Below are positions 45,394 through 56,174 of a DNA stretch of 64,000 nt, in pieces; position 1 is the first letter of the stretch; each line of letters starts with the position of its first letter. The DNA is taken from positions 139,175,034-139,239,033 of the forward strand of contig OU015496.1 of NCBI GenBank assembly GCA_907164885.2, written 5' to 3'. Source of the stretch: Dolomedes plantarius (taxonomy: Eukaryota > Arthropoda > Arachnida > Araneae > Dolomedidae). The position numbers were made by a program, and so were the translations under genes. The notes beneath the pieces were generated by a model. It was not told the origin of the DNA. It made no database searches and saw nothing but the letters and a program-made list of their open reading frames with translations.

Positions 45394-46144
45394 CAGTGTG
45401 TGTAAAAACTTTAAGGACAGCAAAAAATTTAATTTCTTTGAAAAATTTCAAATCAGATGAAAAAAAGTATACTATAATGTGTATCATAAAGTTATAAAGC
45501 TAATAAAAAAGTCAACAAAATTTATCTGTAAGTATTTCATTATGAAAATAAAATAATTATACAAGAAAACACTACTTCCATCTGTGCAAAAACTTTAAGG
45601 ACAGGAAAATAAACACAATACAGTATTGAAGAAACAAATACTTAATATGTTGTGCATCTACCACTGCTTTTAATGACCGCAAATATTCTATCTTTCATGG
45701 ACATTATTAATTTTTGGCACAGTTTGGGGCTGGTTTTGTACCACTGATCTTCAATCGTAGATGTAAGTTCTGAAGCTGGGGAAAAATGCCTTCGATTTTT
45801 GTAAACTCGTCTTTCTAGATCTCCCCACAAGTTCTTGATAGGGTTTAGATCAGGATTTCTGGGTGGCCATTGTAAAACTTCAGTATTTTTCTTTTGGAAC
45901 TAGAGTTTTGTCCTACAGCTTATGTGGATAGGCGCATTATTTTGCTGATAAATCCATTTTTCCCCTGCCAGAAGTATTGCAACAGGTGAATGAAGGTCTG
46001 AAAGAGTTTTTAGATATGCCTTTGAATTAACCTTTCCTAAAAGAAACGCAAGTGACCCCATGCCATTAAACGGAAAGCAGCCCCATGTCATAAGGGATCC
46101 GCCACCTAATTGACGGGCTGAGATGATTTCTTTTTCCTTTAAAT
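45394..46144 (-). pseudogene. Tc1-like transposase fragment
   Basis: Minus strand frame 46144-45642: GGSLMTWGCFPFNGMGSLAF, WIYQQNNAPIHIS (second catalytic Asp changed to Asn), a stop at 45900, then LQWPPRNPDLNPIKNLWGDL, where the catalytic Glu is also changed to Lys, and an end at KSSGRCTTY. Both catalytic changes show this lineage is dead. A Tc1-like end (tttaaggacag) occurs at 45592 and again at 45409. The N-terminal half is cut off by a hAT end at 46145. Confidence 0.85.
45608..45653 (+). repeat. 46-bp exact repeat, copy 1
   Basis: Identical over 46 bp to 46625-46670 (starts aataaacacaatacagtatt). This copy is the 3' flank of the Tc1 coding region. Confidence 0.95.
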
Positions 46145-46624
46145 CAGTGGTTCTCAACCTGGGGGGCGTAGAAGAATTTCAAGGGAGGCGTGATTAAAAA
46201 AGTAAAATAAAAAGTAAAACTAACTGTAATTTACTGTACTCAATTTTGCAGTCGCAATGTAATCATAACATATTTTCGACATACGAACACGAATACGATA
46301 ATTGTCGTAATTGTAAAAACACTATAATTGTCACACATCTGGACGTTGAAAGTGACCTGAGGTGTGCTTTGTAACAGTTACAACCTAATATTCAAAAACT
46401 TGTCAAGGACAAACATTGTATGTATTGATCAATTTCTTATGGATGGATTTATTGCTGTAAAGTCTTTCCTTTTAAAAATAGTTTATGATATTCATATATC
46501 ATGACAAAGGTTTTAAAAAAGTTTTTGGTTTTCATTTCATGAAACATCCTTGCACGTTATAAAATCATCATAACAATCTTAGAAAATAAAATACTAGTGT
46601 AGAAACCTGCTAGTATTTGCACAC
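46145..46624. mobile_element. hAT-type end with A+T-rich body
   Basis: Starts cagtggttctcaacctgggg, a widespread hAT/MITE end, exactly where Tc1 coding sequence stops. No matching right end was found before the second copy of the 46-bp repeat. Confidence 0.6.
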
Positions 46625-46670
46625 AATAAACACAATACAGTATTGAAGAAACAAATACTTAATATGTTGT
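46625..46670 (+). repeat. 46-bp exact repeat, copy 2
   Basis: Exact copy of 45608-45653, about 1 kb away, on the far side of the hAT-type sequence. Confidence 0.95.
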
Positions 46671-48060
46671 TCCCCCATCATTTGTACTGAAATTATAAAA
46701 GTCTTGTAACTTTATATTTCAATTAATGAACTCATATTTCTTTTTCCTTATGTGCTTAAATTTTTACAAACTCCTAATTGCAACGAAAAAGATACATCTT
46801 TTAGATCATATTTTTGCAAAATGAAATCAACAAAATTGCTAAAAATAATGTTAAATAGATTATTTGCTTGTTGTAAACAGTTCTATACTGATGAAGATGA
46901 TTTTATGAAGTTCTGATCAATGGATATGAAGAATTGTCTCTTAAAAACAATTAAAATTTATCCATATTTTCAGTTATTTTTAAGGTCCATAAAAAAAATC
47001 TTTAAAAAATCCTTATTTTTGATTATACAAAAGAGTATAAACCCTGAAAATGGTGGGTAATTTGAATTTTGATCAGAAATTAGAAAATTTTCAAAATAAA
47101 ATCGGAAATGTAAATACCAAATGTGCACTGTCATTGTTTCTAGAACATGGCTACTGCAGTTGATGAAATGTCCATAAAATATGTGTGCTGTCCAATGTGT
47201 GTGATGAGAAGGATTTTAAGGGACACGAATAGTGCCTTTCTATTATTGTCGCTTTAGTGTTGGAATCTGAATAGTAAATACTTTAGAAAATTCATGACTT
47301 ATTTATATTCTTTGTATTCTCAAATTATATTGCACATATTTGTTTTCCTCTTAAGATCTATGTCAAACATATGTCTGTTATGCTGTTCTGAAATGAACAA
47401 ATGCAGTAAAGTAAGATCATGTTGTAGCTCTTGATGAATTATTCAGTATTTAAGTATTTTTATAATTATGTTTTCGTTTAAAATAAATTTTAATATATAT
47501 CAAAGCTAAATGAGTGCTTATACTGTACATTGCTATGGAAAATAAAAGGCTGTATTTGTATTAAGTACTTTTTTGGCTATTTTTATTTGAAGTATGTAGA
47601 ATGGCATTATGACTGTTTGTAACTATTATATTGTCACTCATAAAAACAATGTTAACTGCTATAAAGGAAAATGGTCTTCATGTAGTTCCCAGATGATTCA
47701 GTTTTGTCATTATCAGTATCACTTACCAAAAAAATTGAAAGTCCTGTTTGGATGTAATAAGTGATTTATATGGTGAATGTTTTATGCAATAAGTTTTTCT
47801 GTCATAAAAATAATTATATTTGCATTGCATATTAATTGTAAAATTCTTCTTCTAAACTCGTTTTTTTTTTCTCTTTTTTGTTAGTATAAATGGGTTTCTT
47901 TCTTTTTTTTTTTAATGAGAAATATACTTAAAATCCTATTTCTTAAAATAAAAAAAAATATATTTTTTTTACTTTAAGCTTTAAAAAATATTTCTAAAGT
48001 TTAACTAAAAAGTGAAATTTATAACATTAAATTTTATATTCAATGAAAAATTATATAAAA
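46671..48060. other. A+T-rich gap, no gene seen
   Basis: No supported frame; several homopolymer runs of A and T at 47860-48000. Confidence 0.4.
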
Positions 48061-48169
48061 TCTGAATGTTATGCCACAATATGACGTACGCAGGAACAGA
48101 CAAATTACACATTTCGAGAAATATTCGCCAAATGTTACCCCATACCCTACGAATATCATCTATTCAGGG

Positions 48170-48323
48170 AGAGACGCTCGCGCATCTTCTGTTTACAGAA
48201 AACGATGTATTTTGCACATAAAGGATGACCCCCTAAGCTTACTTTCTTCGATGAACAGTTTTTCAGATCCCTGCGCATGCGCAGTTTTCCCGCACATTCT
48301 GAAACTGAATTATAGAGATGCAT
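48170..48323 (+). promoter_or_regulatory. probable promoter and 5' noncoding exon of the cassette gene
   Basis: ctgcgcatgcgcag (48271-48284) is a perfect palindromic NRF1 site, followed at once by ttttcccgc (E2F-like, 48285-48293). A donor-like gcat|gtgagt lies at 48323/48324. The next possible acceptor is gagatag at about 48560, just before the ATG at 48571. This motif pair is typical of TATA-less housekeeping promoters. Start site not proven. Confidence 0.5.
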
Positions 48324-48570
48324 GTGAGTGCATGTGGATTGTTATGTGTTTTGATAGTAATTGTTCTTAAGGAAACTCAAAGAAATAAGCCAAATTATTC
48401 TTGAAGGAAAATTTTATTTTGACTCTGGAATTTTTTCTATCATTGCGGTATATAGAGCATGGTTTGCAAATTTTGTTTTTAAAACTTTTAAAAACTAATT
48501 GGTTAATATAAATAAACTGATGTAAAATACTGTTTGCTTTATTTCATGAAAATTGAGATAGTATACAAAT

Positions 48571-48610
48571 ATGACAGACAGTGATGATGAAGATTATGAA
48601 CTTCCAAATC
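48571..48610 (+). CDS. start exon of a small acidic-peptide gene
   Basis: ATG 48571 opens MTDSDDEDYELPN, 13 residues of which six are Asp or Glu, and stops one base into the next codon at a consensus donor (aatc|gtgagt). An in-frame TAG just upstream of the ATG rules out a longer frame unless another exon is spliced on. The single leftover base fits the two-base entry of each 40-nt exon A (57388, 59197, 63122). With any of the three cassettes the product is 46-47 residues, acidic at both ends, with no signal peptide or membrane segment. I recognise no family; a nuclear or cytosolic disordered protein is inference. The gene may have further exons beyond the window. Confidence 0.6.
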
Positions 48611-50164
48611 GTGAGTATTTTGATACAGCTATGATAACTTATTGTACTTTTGGTTTTAGTTGGGGTAAGTAGTTTACCATTTATCAGCCATTGATTATCT
48701 TACTAAACTGTGTAATTTGAGGTTAACTGACGGCACTCTCTGATTTGCATAGATCTTACCAAGTTTGTCTTAGAAATATGATTTATTTCTTTATTTCAAT
48801 AATAAAGGAATGACGTGTAATTTAATGCATTTTCGCAAGTGGTATAGGCAGAGGAAAAAATGTATTATTTGCAAACAAGCTTCAGCCTTTGAGATGATTG
48901 CTTGATTTGCTTTTTATAGCATGATGATGAAGGATTAATTCCTTCAAAACACGCCATTGAAGTTTTGTGTGTATGGTGTGTTTTAAAAGGTGTTTTGTAC
49001 CCTTATAACCATTATGAATTAAACAATGTTTTTATTTATTATTTTCTATGAACAACAAAAATTGCGAGTTGAATTAATGTATTTTGTACTTTAAATTGCA
49101 TGAAACAGAATTAATGCAGGAAGATGAGACACATATGAGGTTCTGGAAATAAAGAGCATGCCGAGTTTGGCATGCTGTTTTTTATGTTTATTCCATCTTA
49201 AGATTCTGAATACAATTACCAGTTTATTATTTTGATATGCCAATATGCTGTGGGCTACTTTTCCCCCGTGCATTCTTGATATTTTTTATGGGAGAGAATT
49301 TGCCGTTCTAAGGTTTTTTTTAAAATTTGTATCAAACTTTCATTTTGCACAATCGAAATGTTTTAGCAGGCCACTAAAATACCGCCGCCTGTGGCCGCCG
49401 AAAACCCATGGCCTGCGGGTTGAAGACCCCTAATTTAGAGTTTAGACAATGTAGATTTCTTAATATTTCTTTCATGTTTTCCTTTAATGTTTCCATTAAT
49501 TTCTGACCATTTTGTGTTATAAAATGTTATCCAGCAGTTTGAAGGCTTTAAACGAGTAAGTCACTATAAATTTGCCAGAGTAAGGTACAGATACTTGAAA
49601 CATTTTTTAGATTTAATTCTACATCCAGGGTTTATGAGAATAGAGGTGAAACCCTGCTGAATAGTAATATGTGCAAGAACTCAAATTAAATTTTAAAGGG
49701 AATTATCTCATTAATCTTTTTAAGATTGGTATTCATTTCTTGAGTTTTATATTAATGAGACTGCACTGTGTTGAGTTATAATCATACTTATGCTTTTCTG
49801 TATGTTTAAATTTTAGCTTTATGATAGTGAAGGATAACTGTATTGTATTGCTGAATTTTTAAATTTATGGAATGATAAGAAAAATTACTATAAATACTTC
49901 ATTAAACTTTAAAAGTTTAACTCTGAGTTTTTGTTGTGATACAAGAAAATTGTTGAGTAGCTTGATTTATTTCTTTTCAGCTTAAGGGCAATTCGATGTG
50001 ACTCACGTTACTGTTTGACACATTTTTGCAAAAGTAAATTCTATATATATCAAAGAAATATCACATTTGATTTAAAAAAAGTTCTTTATAGACATCTGGG
50101 GTACAGTAAGAAACTAGAGATATCAATATCTAAAGATTTAATATGAACAGATGGTATCCAGACC
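48611..50164. other. intron sequence of the cassette gene, no gene seen
   Basis: A+T-rich. Contains a hAT-like end at 49366-49434 and a short palindrome at 49156-49177 (agcatgccgagtttggcatgct). Confidence 0.4.
49366..49434. mobile_element. right end of a hAT-like MITE
   Basis: G+C-rich block ending gcctgcgggttgaagacccc, a typical complement of a hAT start (ggggtcttcaaccc). No left partner found. Confidence 0.45.
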
Positions 50165-50640
50165 AGGGTCATTCCATGTCAAATCAACACAATTTTTTGC
50201 AAAATCTGGAATGACCCTCCCAGATTTTGATGATTTTTGGCACACTTGCAGGTTTCATGGACATATGAAAAAATATCAATTCTTAGTGGTCTTACTTTAT
50301 TGGTTCAAAAGTTATTAAATATTAAAATTTCAATTTTTTGCAAAAAAACACCACATATGTCAGTCTCAAAATGGCTGTAAAATAGTGAACATTTGAGGTG
50401 CAGACCTGAACTTAGGCTCATTTTAAAGCTCTTTTTTAGGGCTTTCACATGATATACAACATGATAGCATTTATAAAAAATAATTTTTCAAAAAGCAAAA
50501 ATTTTAAAATTTTGAAAAAATTCTCAAAATATGTTTATATTATCATCTAACAGCACCATATATCTTATTTTGGGATCTTTATGGGATCCTGAGATATAGG
50601 AGGTATAATGCATGCATGGTTAGAGGAGAAATGCCAAATC
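50165..50640 (+). repeat. left long inverted repeat of element B
   Basis: Inverted partner of 52732-53235; includes gggatcctgagatataggag near its inner edge. Confidence 0.88.
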
Positions 50641-50859
50641 TTTCATATACATATACAAATAATTATAATGTATAATTATACAATCATATATAATTATAAT
50701 TACATAAGTATATATATAATTATATACTTATTTATTATATATATAACACTTTTCTAGAAAAGCCAGTCTATCTCAAAATCATAATTTTATTTATGGAATC
50801 ATGAATAGAGTTTACCAGTTTAGAGACATGGAAGTAGCACATGTACAGAGATCACATCT

Positions 50860-52398
50860 TCATTTCTGGGAGGCCATGAACTCTTGTACAATCTCCTCAA
50901 TCTTTTGCACCTTGTTGCCTTGTAAACTGTATGTTCGACCAGTTGGTGTGACGGGGTTCACCTTGCAGATCACATTTGAAGAGGGAATCCACAGTACATC
51001 AGGTCTTGTAGGGTATGAAAATGAAGGAGATGGTCCTTGAGGATGGAGAAATGTTGCCTTTACTTCATTTACATCTTCATTTTTAGCTAAAACATAGCTT
51101 AGGTACCATTTGCCATCATAGACTGCAACCACATATCCACCCATGTCACTGAAGCCCAATAACTTGCTACAGGAAAGATGGTTGATGTAGATGCAGAAGA
51201 AAATGATTTTACAGTTACTTTTGTTGTACACTTTGAGGGTCCAAAGGCATGGAGCTTTTGTGTCCCTGGGATAGCTACAGTTTTGTTGTACTAGTGTGCC
51301 AATTGTTCTTCTGTTTGAATATACTCTTCATGGTTTACATATTTGAAATCTGTTAGAAATATTCTGATTTGCCCATTCAAAGAGTTGTCTTGGAGTCTGT
51401 ATTTGGTCTTCATAAGGTCGCTGCAGGCTAGCCCTGGCTGCCAATCTTTTTACTGTGCCCCCACTCCATCACATGGGCCTTTTACATGTGCAGTGGCTGA
51501 AAAATGCCATTCAGCTTCAACCCCAAAATCTTTGTAGTGAAGGCACAGGTTTAAAAAGTTCTTTTTATTCTTGTATTGGGCTGCTGACCCATCTGAAAAA
51601 TAGTAATTTTTTTGGAAATGTTTCAAACTTTGATTTCAGATACTGTATTAGTTTTGTTTGAAACAGATAGACTGCAGTAGTGTTGTGCTCAAGGCAGTCT
51701 GATATTATTACGAAACTGAAATGCTTTTTTTAATCTTCTTTTTTAAAATACACTACAAACGGATGCACTGTTGCCTGGTTACGTGTCCAGTGGTAAGATT
51801 GTGCTTCGTCCTGTAATACGAAGGAATAATTCTCAGAAAAATCACAAAGGACGACCACCACCTCAGAATCTAAGAGATTTTCCTTAGTCTCACTCATAAA
51901 AGAATTTTGCTGTTTTGCTATGAAGTCATGACAAAGCAGAACAGAGAGTTTCTCACAAAAAATTTCAACAAAGTCATCTACTGATTTTTGGATTGTTTCC
52001 AAGTTACAGCGATCAACAGAGATCCACTGGCAAAAAGTAATAGTCTCAATTGTATTTTCTTCAAACCCTCTTTCCAGAATCATCCGGATTCCTTCTGTTC
52101 CTGGACATGACACACAATTAGAGAAGAAACAGTTAATTGACGGTGGGTTACAGACCATCATTTGCAAACAGTCCTGGTATGTTTTCATCTGGTTGTCTGT
52201 GATTAATTTCATTTTGCTGTTTTCAACCATAAGTTTCACATTTTGGTGAGTAGTACATACACAAACTGAGTGGGTGCTACTCTGACCAGATAGAATACAG
52301 TATTTGGGCCGTAATTCTGCAAATTTAGAGAACCCAATTTTTATACCTGGAAACTTTTCCTGGAAGCATTTGTATACTTCCTTTAAATTACTCAGCAT
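50860..52398 (-). pseudogene. uncharacterised transposon-associated protein with conserved aspartates (element B)
   Basis: Minus strand. A 223-codon frame (52398-51730) reads KIGFSKFAELRPKYCILSGQ, THSVCVCTTHQNVKLM, NCVSCPGTEGI, VVVLCDFSENYSFVLQDEAQ and WTRNQATVHPFVVYF. After shifts come YFSDGSAAQYKNKKNF (about 51600), HVKGPCDGVG, VKRLAARASLQRPYEDQ (about 51430-51490), and a C-terminal domain at 51231-50860 (GGYVVAVYDGKWYLSYVLA ... GRTYSLQG). I know this arrangement from many arthropod proteins annotated only as uncharacterised. The spaced aspartates (CDFSENY, FSDG, PCDG) suggest an RNase H-like transposase core, which is inference. This copy has several frameshifts. An ag before the frame may be a splice acceptor for a lost first exon. 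Confidence 0.78.
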
Positions 52399-52731
52399 CA
52401 GTCTCTTGGAAACTTACTTTAGCACCTGTGATGTCTTTCACTGAAATACATCAGAGGTCAATCACTAATCAGCTTCCTCCATTCTCAGATTGTTATATAT
52501 TGTATCTTATAATTTAGGGAAAGATTTTTTAAAATCTGTTTGATATTTTTTCACTTTTTAGTAGTGTAAAGGAGATGAAATTAAGAATTAAATAATAAAA
52601 TTATACATGATTATAAATGTAATTATTATATTTATATATATTTTTAATCACATATTACTATGCAATTGCATATGATTGTATAATTATATATTATAATTAT
52701 ATTTATTTGTATATAACTCTATAATATGGTA

Positions 52732-53235
52732 GATTTGGTATTTTTCCTCTAACCATACATACTTTATACCTCCTATATCTCAGGATCCCATAGAGATCCC
52801 AAAATAAGATTTTGGGTGCTGTTAGATGATGATATAAACTTATTTTGAGAATTTTTTCAAAATTTTAAAATTGTCGCTTTTTGAGAAATTTTAATTTTAA
52901 AATTTCAAATTGATTTTAAAAAATTATTTTTTTATAAATGCTATCATGTTGTATATCATGTGAAAGCCCTAGAAAAGAGCTTTAAAATGAGCCTAAGTTC
53001 AGGTCTGTACCTCAAATGGTTACTGTTTTACAGCCATTTTAAGACTGACATATGTGGTGTTTTTTTGCAAAAAATTGAAATTTTAATATTTAATAACTTT
53101 TCAACTGATAAAGTAAGACCACTAAGAATTGACATTTTTTCATATATCTATGAAACCTGCAAGTGTGCCAAAAATCATCAAATTCTGAGGGGGTCATTCC
53201 GGATCACTGTGTTGATTTGACATGGAATGACTCCT
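52732..53235 (-). repeat. right long inverted repeat of element B
   Basis: Inverted partner of 50165-50640. Confidence 0.88.
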
Positions 53236-53392
53236 CTATAACTTCTTCTATGTCACTTCTGCAATTAGTCATATTGCTGATACTAACTGAACACTTGTGA
53301 AACTCGAAATGATTACAAGAAGTACAAAGAAAATCCTTTTATAGCTAATGGGACGAACAAGTCTAGACTTGTAGCAACATATCTTTTTTTTT

Positions 53393-53695
53393 TTAACCTA
53401 CGCCTGACCTTGGCTTTTCAGCCATCAGTCTCTGTCGAGCAGCCCAATACAATCTCGAATAAAACGAAAAGTCATATTCAGCAGAATTTCTAACTGCAAT
53501 GTCAATAACTCCAGGGCAAGAGTAGAGGTGGTTACCAGTCATGTCGTCAAGCCCACACAAGGGGCAAGTCGGAGAGTCTGTCAAACCAAAACGGTGGAGG
53601 TGTTTCTGCAAATAGTCATGTCCCGTCATGAGACGGAAGTTTGCAATGCCCACAGTCTGTGGCATTGCAAACTTGCAACCCTGTGGAGGTTGCAC
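53393..53695 (-). pseudogene. C-terminal zinc-knuckle-like region of the I-type LINE ORF2, frameshifted
   Basis: Minus strand frame with ANFRLMTGHDYLQKHLHRFG, then SPTCPLCGLDDMTGNHLYSCP (Cys-x2-Cys...His...Cys). It continues ORF2 after a frameshift around 53650-53700, where tgtggcattgcaaacttg is partly duplicated (gaagtttgcaatgcccacag nearby), suggesting a small local duplication caused the shift. Confidence 0.85.
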
Positions 53696-56172
53696 GGAAC
53701 AGGCTTAGTTAGCAAAGAGGCCCAAGCTTTTCCTCTCGTGGAATCTTTGTAAATATTTTTACGAAAGGAAGCAATATTTGTCTTTACAAGCTTTTTAACA
53801 GTATGATATTTCAAAGATTGACAAGGCTGTTGTAAGTTCGAACCAGCCTTGGCCAATTTGTCAGCTGAGTCATTACCAGCGATGCCACAGTGGCTGGGTA
53901 TCCACTGCAGCACGATTTCACGACCCTCTTCTAGAAGGGAACTAATAGCCATCTGACAGAGGTAAACAGATTTAATATTGCTGGGTGTAATTGATGTGAG
54001 TGATTTGATGGCGACCTGTGAGTCGATAAAAAATACAATATTGCTCTCACCATTTTTGCTTATTTCCTCAAGAGCCAAATACACAGCTGCAACTTCACCA
54101 TTGTAGCTGTTATAATATTCACCAATAGCTTGGCCAAGCTTAAAACGTTTTGAGTATACACCTGCACCAGCATTTCTAATGGCATCTACAGCAGAGCCAT
54201 CTGTGTATACATGAAACCAAGTTGGTGAGGGATAACGCTCATCAATAGTAGCCAGGGCAGCCATCCTTAGCTCAGAATCAGTAGAAACATTTTTACCTAC
54301 AGGAAGTACTAGGTCAAGACGGCAATCAGGTCCAAAAATAAGATTTTGGAAGTTAGAAGGTCTAAATAGAGGTTCTCTATCTACATTCGGGATCTTAAAT
54401 CTCTCGGATAATTCCTTGGACAAACTCAGAAACGTTTTCTGAGTTTTCAATCTAGGGTAAGCAGGTGTATAGTTTTTCCAAAAACCCTCATCCCTCAGAA
54501 GCCTTTCATAGAGTTTCAGGGCAGCTCTTTGTCGCCGATCCGCCAAAGGTTCCAGTCCGGTTTGAATCTGCATTGCCTCAATAGGGGTGGAAAAAGCCCC
54601 ACCGGAGATAAATCTAAGGCCATTGTTTTGTACAGTCTCCAGTTTTTTATGAATAGTGTCCGATGCAGTAACCAGGAGCTCAGCTCCATACTCAACTGCA
54701 GGCCTGATGTAGGACTTATAGGTAGTGCAGAGTAAGTCTTGTGAAGCACCCCATTTAGCTCCAGAAAGTCTTTTTAAAAGCTTACTTCTGGAGTTCCCAA
54801 CGTCCAGAACTTCATCAGCTTGACTATTCCAACTTAACCTTGTATCTAAAGTGATACCCAGATATTTAGCTTTAACTGTTTTAATTAGACGATGCGGACC
54901 ATAGAATAGACTAACATCAGAGGGTTTTGTACTTAGGGTAAAAACCAGATAAAAGGTTTTATCTATATTTACAATCATCTGATTTTCCTCAGCCCAATGG
55001 AACAGCTTATCCAGAGCTCTATTAAGTGATAATTGGATATGCTGCATAGTTCTGTTATAAGACCAAAGGACCAAATCATCTGCGAAAAGGAGGGCCTCAA
55101 CATCCCTATCAGCATCCATGACTCTCAGGATTACATCGTTTATCATGATATTAAACAAAATAGGGCTCAGCACAGAGCCCTGAGGAAGTCCCTGTTTAGT
55201 CTGCCTGTAATTGGAGACAGAGCCACCAAACCTGGTTCTAATAAACCTCTGGGACAGAAATGACTTGATCCAATTGTACATTGCACCACAGATTCCCATC
55301 TCCACCATTTTCTTAAACAATTTTCTTCTCCACACTCTATCAAAGGAGGTTTTGAAGTCTATAAAAACTGCCACAGAACTGTGTTTTCGATGAAAACCAT
55401 CCTTAATCATTTGTGAAAGTCTAGCCACTTGTTCAACTGTGTTTCTATTTTTACGAAAACTTGCTTGATTATATGAAAGGCAAGAATAGCTTTCCAAGTA
55501 GAATTTGTGCCTATCCGCAATCAAGCGTTCTGTCAATTTACAAACGGCACTTGTAAGGGAGATAGGCCGGTAGCTAGCGATTTCAGCAGGGTCTTTACCG
55601 CTCTTGAGGATTGGAATAACCTCGGCCTTACTCCACTCACTTGGAAGACCTTTCCTCCATGACATATTAATTATATTGAGAAGAACATCCAGGAGGCCCT
55701 CCCCAAGGTTCATCAGGAAGTCTGTCACAATTTTGTCAGGACCGGGGCACTTACCCCGAGTCAAAGTTTTAATTCCACACTTGAGTTCGAAAAAGGAGAA
55801 AGAAGAATTGAACAAACAGTCCAACTCAGGAGTTAAAGCAAGACTGTGGGCAAACCAATTCGCTATCATAAATCCTATCAGAGGGGAAATAATTTCTAAT
55901 GTTTGCATAATATTTATTAAAGGCTCTGGCAATTTCCCTATCTGAAGTAAGCAATTTATTGGTTCTTTTCTAATTTCCTTTTGATTGTTGATTTTAGAGA
56001 GAAAGCGATGAGCCTTTAAGGCATCCCTTCTGTAATCCAAGCCCTTTAAGAAGTTATGAAAAGTGTGGCGTTTAGCCTCTTTAATAGCAAGTTTAAGAAT
56101 GGCTTGTCTTTTACGAACATATCTAAACTTGCATATTACATTGTTATGAAAACTCGCTGTTTTTTTCAGCAA
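53626..56172 (-). CDS. I-type LINE ORF2: reverse transcriptase and RNase H
   Basis: A continuous 848-codon frame. RT: LTRGKCPGPDKIVTDFLMNL (about residues 135-155), SYRPISLTSAVCKLTERLIA, VAVFIDFKTSFDRVWRRKLF (catalytic Asp), QGLPQGSVLSPILFNIMIND and LLFADDLVLWS (catalytic pair). The thumb follows (KAKYLGITLDTRLSWN). RNase H: WFHVYTDGSAVDAIRNAGAG (Asp), YNGEVAAVYLALEEISK (Glu), NIVFFIDSQVAIKSL (Asp) and IPSHCGIAGNDSADKLAKAG (His, Asp), all four acidic residues present. RT plus RNase H defines the I-like group. The frame then goes wrong near 53690 and the last Cys/His region lies in another frame. No endonuclease: the copy is 5' truncated. The best-preserved retroelement frame in the window. 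Confidence 0.93.
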   Translation of the reverse strand: MLKKTASFHNNVICKFRYVRKRQAILKLAIKEAKRHTFHNFLKGLDYRRDALKAHRFLSKINNQKEIRKEPINCLLQIGKLPEPLINIMQTLEIISPLIGFMIANWFAHSLALTPELDCLFNSSFSFFELKCGIKTLTRGKCPGPDKIVTDFLMNLGEGLLDVLLNIINMSWRKGLPSEWSKAEVIPILKSGKDPAEIASYRPISLTSAVCKLTERLIADRHKFYLESYSCLSYNQASFRKNRNTVEQVARLSQMIKDGFHRKHSSVAVFIDFKTSFDRVWRRKLFKKMVEMGICGAMYNWIKSFLSQRFIRTRFGGSVSNYRQTKQGLPQGSVLSPILFNIMINDVILRVMDADRDVEALLFADDLVLWSYNRTMQHIQLSLNRALDKLFHWAEENQMIVNIDKTFYLVFTLSTKPSDVSLFYGPHRLIKTVKAKYLGITLDTRLSWNSQADEVLDVGNSRSKLLKRLSGAKWGASQDLLCTTYKSYIRPAVEYGAELLVTASDTIHKKLETVQNNGLRFISGGAFSTPIEAMQIQTGLEPLADRRQRAALKLYERLLRDEGFWKNYTPAYPRLKTQKTFLSLSKELSERFKIPNVDREPLFRPSNFQNLIFGPDCRLDLVLPVGKNVSTDSELRMAALATIDERYPSPTWFHVYTDGSAVDAIRNAGAGVYSKRFKLGQAIGEYYNSYNGEVAAVYLALEEISKNGESNIVFFIDSQVAIKSLTSITPSNIKSVYLCQMAISSLLEEGREIVLQWIPSHCGIAGNDSADKLAKAGSNLQQPCQSLKYHTVKKLVKTNIASFRKNIYKDSTRGKAWASLLTKPVPCNLHRVASLQCHRLWALQTSVS

Positions 56173-56174
56173 GC

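Larger units (their letters stand above)
50165..53235 (-). mobile_element. 3.1-kb element with long terminal inverted repeats (element B)
   Basis: Left end agggtcattccatgtcaaat; right end is its complement (atttgacatggaatgactcc, ending 53235). The arms pair for about 476-530 bp (50165 to 50640-50695; 52660-52732 to 53235), down to an A+T-rich inner edge. Each arm starts with its own small palindrome (gtcattcc...ggaatgac). The unique centre carries one minus-strand gene. No clear target duplication. Architecture parallels element A, with unrelated sequence and gene. Confidence 0.85.
53383..56172 (-). mobile_element. 5'-truncated I-type LINE
   Basis: Minus-strand element whose 3' end has a poly(A) tract (poly-T on plus at 53383-53394) and whose 5' end stops inside ORF2 at about 56172, before the endonuclease. 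It lies in the long intron of the cassette gene, antisense to it. No convincing target duplication. Confidence 0.85.

Noticed and set aside
48071..48370. 99-codon plus-strand open frame upstream of the cassette gene
   Set aside because: It overlaps the NRF1/E2F promoter block and has no domain or sensible codon pattern; better read as promoter and 5' noncoding exon.
49549..49660. 39-codon frame FEGFKRVSHYKFARVRYRYL... with splice-like flanks
   Set aside because: No phase-compatible partner with the cassette gene and no recognisable domain; probably chance.
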